DNA of 5,640 bases from an uncultured bacterium (GTDB lineage Bacteria; Verrucomicrobiota; Kiritimatiellia; UBA8416; CALETX01). The notes under the pieces were generated by a model. That model was not told the origin of the DNA and did no database searches. It saw nothing but the letters and a program-made list of their open reading frames with translations. Of the stretch, positions 5,431 to 5,640 are shown one piece after another (position 1 is the stretch's first letter; the number at the start of each line of letters is the position of its first letter). Position numbers and translations under genes: made by a program. Location of the stretch: contig CALETX010000100.1 of the NCBI GenBank assembly GCA_937920455.1, positions 1 through 5,640 of the forward strand, written 5' to 3'.

Positions 5431-5640
5431 CCCCCTTACCGGTGGAACCGGCGCAAGGCTGGTTGAGATGGTGATCGCAGCACTGTCGGCCTCGGCCACA
5501 TTTTTCCACCTCGGACGCGTCATCTCTATCGCACGCGCGACGACTTCATTCATTTGCACAGCATGAACTCCATCTCTAGGCTGAGGACGGAAAAATGCGG
5601 AAAGCTTGCGCACATCCTCTCGGGCCTTGCGCGCGGCTTC
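5428..5640 (-). CDS. hybrid histidine kinase, part before the amber codon, 5' end outside window
   Basis: The frame is open from the window edge (first codon GAA at 5640-5638), so the GTG at 5613 need not be a start. The 70 residues begin EAARKAREDVRKLSAFFRP, which fits the second helix of a HisKA dimerisation domain (family pattern AA.D....VR.L..F.R). They continue through MNEVVARAIEMTRPRWK and LAPVPPVRG, the usual linker into the HATPase domain in this type of kinase. The phosphorylated His (H box) would lie roughly 30-40 residues upstream, beyond 5640. The sequence ends at TAG exactly where homologous kinases continue with a polar residue (VRG followed by N, S or D and then x-x-E/D-L). This piece and the following one are best read as one broken or recoded gene. 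As a stand-alone product it would lack the ATP-binding domain and could not autophosphorylate. Confidence 0.8.
   Translation of the reverse strand, partial: EAARKAREDVRKLSAFFRPQPRDGVHAVQMNEVVARAIEMTRPRWKNVAEADSAAITISTSLAPVPPVRG

Overview
The window looks like chromosomal DNA of an anaerobic bacterium. The best guess is a sulfate-reducing or syntrophic member of the Desulfobacterota (Deltaproteobacteria). The main support is a gene that closely fits my memory of the oxygen-sensitive Re-citrate synthases of Clostridium kluyveri, Syntrophus and Desulfovibrio, together with a two-subunit dehydratase and a soluble-type hybrid histidine kinase of a style common in that group. Base composition is moderate and even, and no insertion sequence, tRNA, rRNA or CRISPR array is visible. 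The taxonomic placement is inference.

Left part, plus strand (1-2511): the 3' end of a LeuC-type 3-isopropylmalate dehydratase large subunit, its small subunit LeuD (13-bp gap, GTG start), and after 66 bp a Soj/ParA-family ATPase. Both dehydratase subunits resemble the plastid-type isopropylmalate isomerase of plants more than the E. coli enzymes. The leuB gene that often follows leuD is not here, and no parB follows parA.

Middle part, minus strand (2438-4391): the Re-citrate synthase gene, followed by a peptide deformylase gene. The deformylase starts at a TTG inside the last codons of the synthase gene, with a strong ribosome binding site, so the two are probably one translationally coupled operon. 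The deformylase and parA genes converge and overlap by 74 bp. The overlap encodes the low-complexity C-terminal tail of ParA on one strand and the basic tail of the deformylase on the other, and it contains a 9-bp perfect stem-loop.

Right part, minus strand (4690-5640, running off the window): a hybrid histidine kinase made of the end of a HisKA region, a HATPase_c domain and a C-terminal receiver domain. It is interrupted by one in-frame TAG at 5428-5430. The reading frame and the family-conserved sequence continue without a gap on both sides, so this is a single amber codon and not a frameshift. It may be a nonsense mutation, a sequencing error, or a codon that is read through (suppression or pyrrolysine). 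None of the other six stop codons in the window is TAG. The 298 bp between this gene and the citrate synthase gene hold a weak candidate promoter and a doubtful 25-codon ORF.

Metabolically the window combines branched-chain amino acid synthesis (LeuCD) with citrate formation from acetyl-CoA and oxaloacetate, the entry to glutamate synthesis in many anaerobes. The other genes serve chromosome partitioning, protein maturation and signalling.
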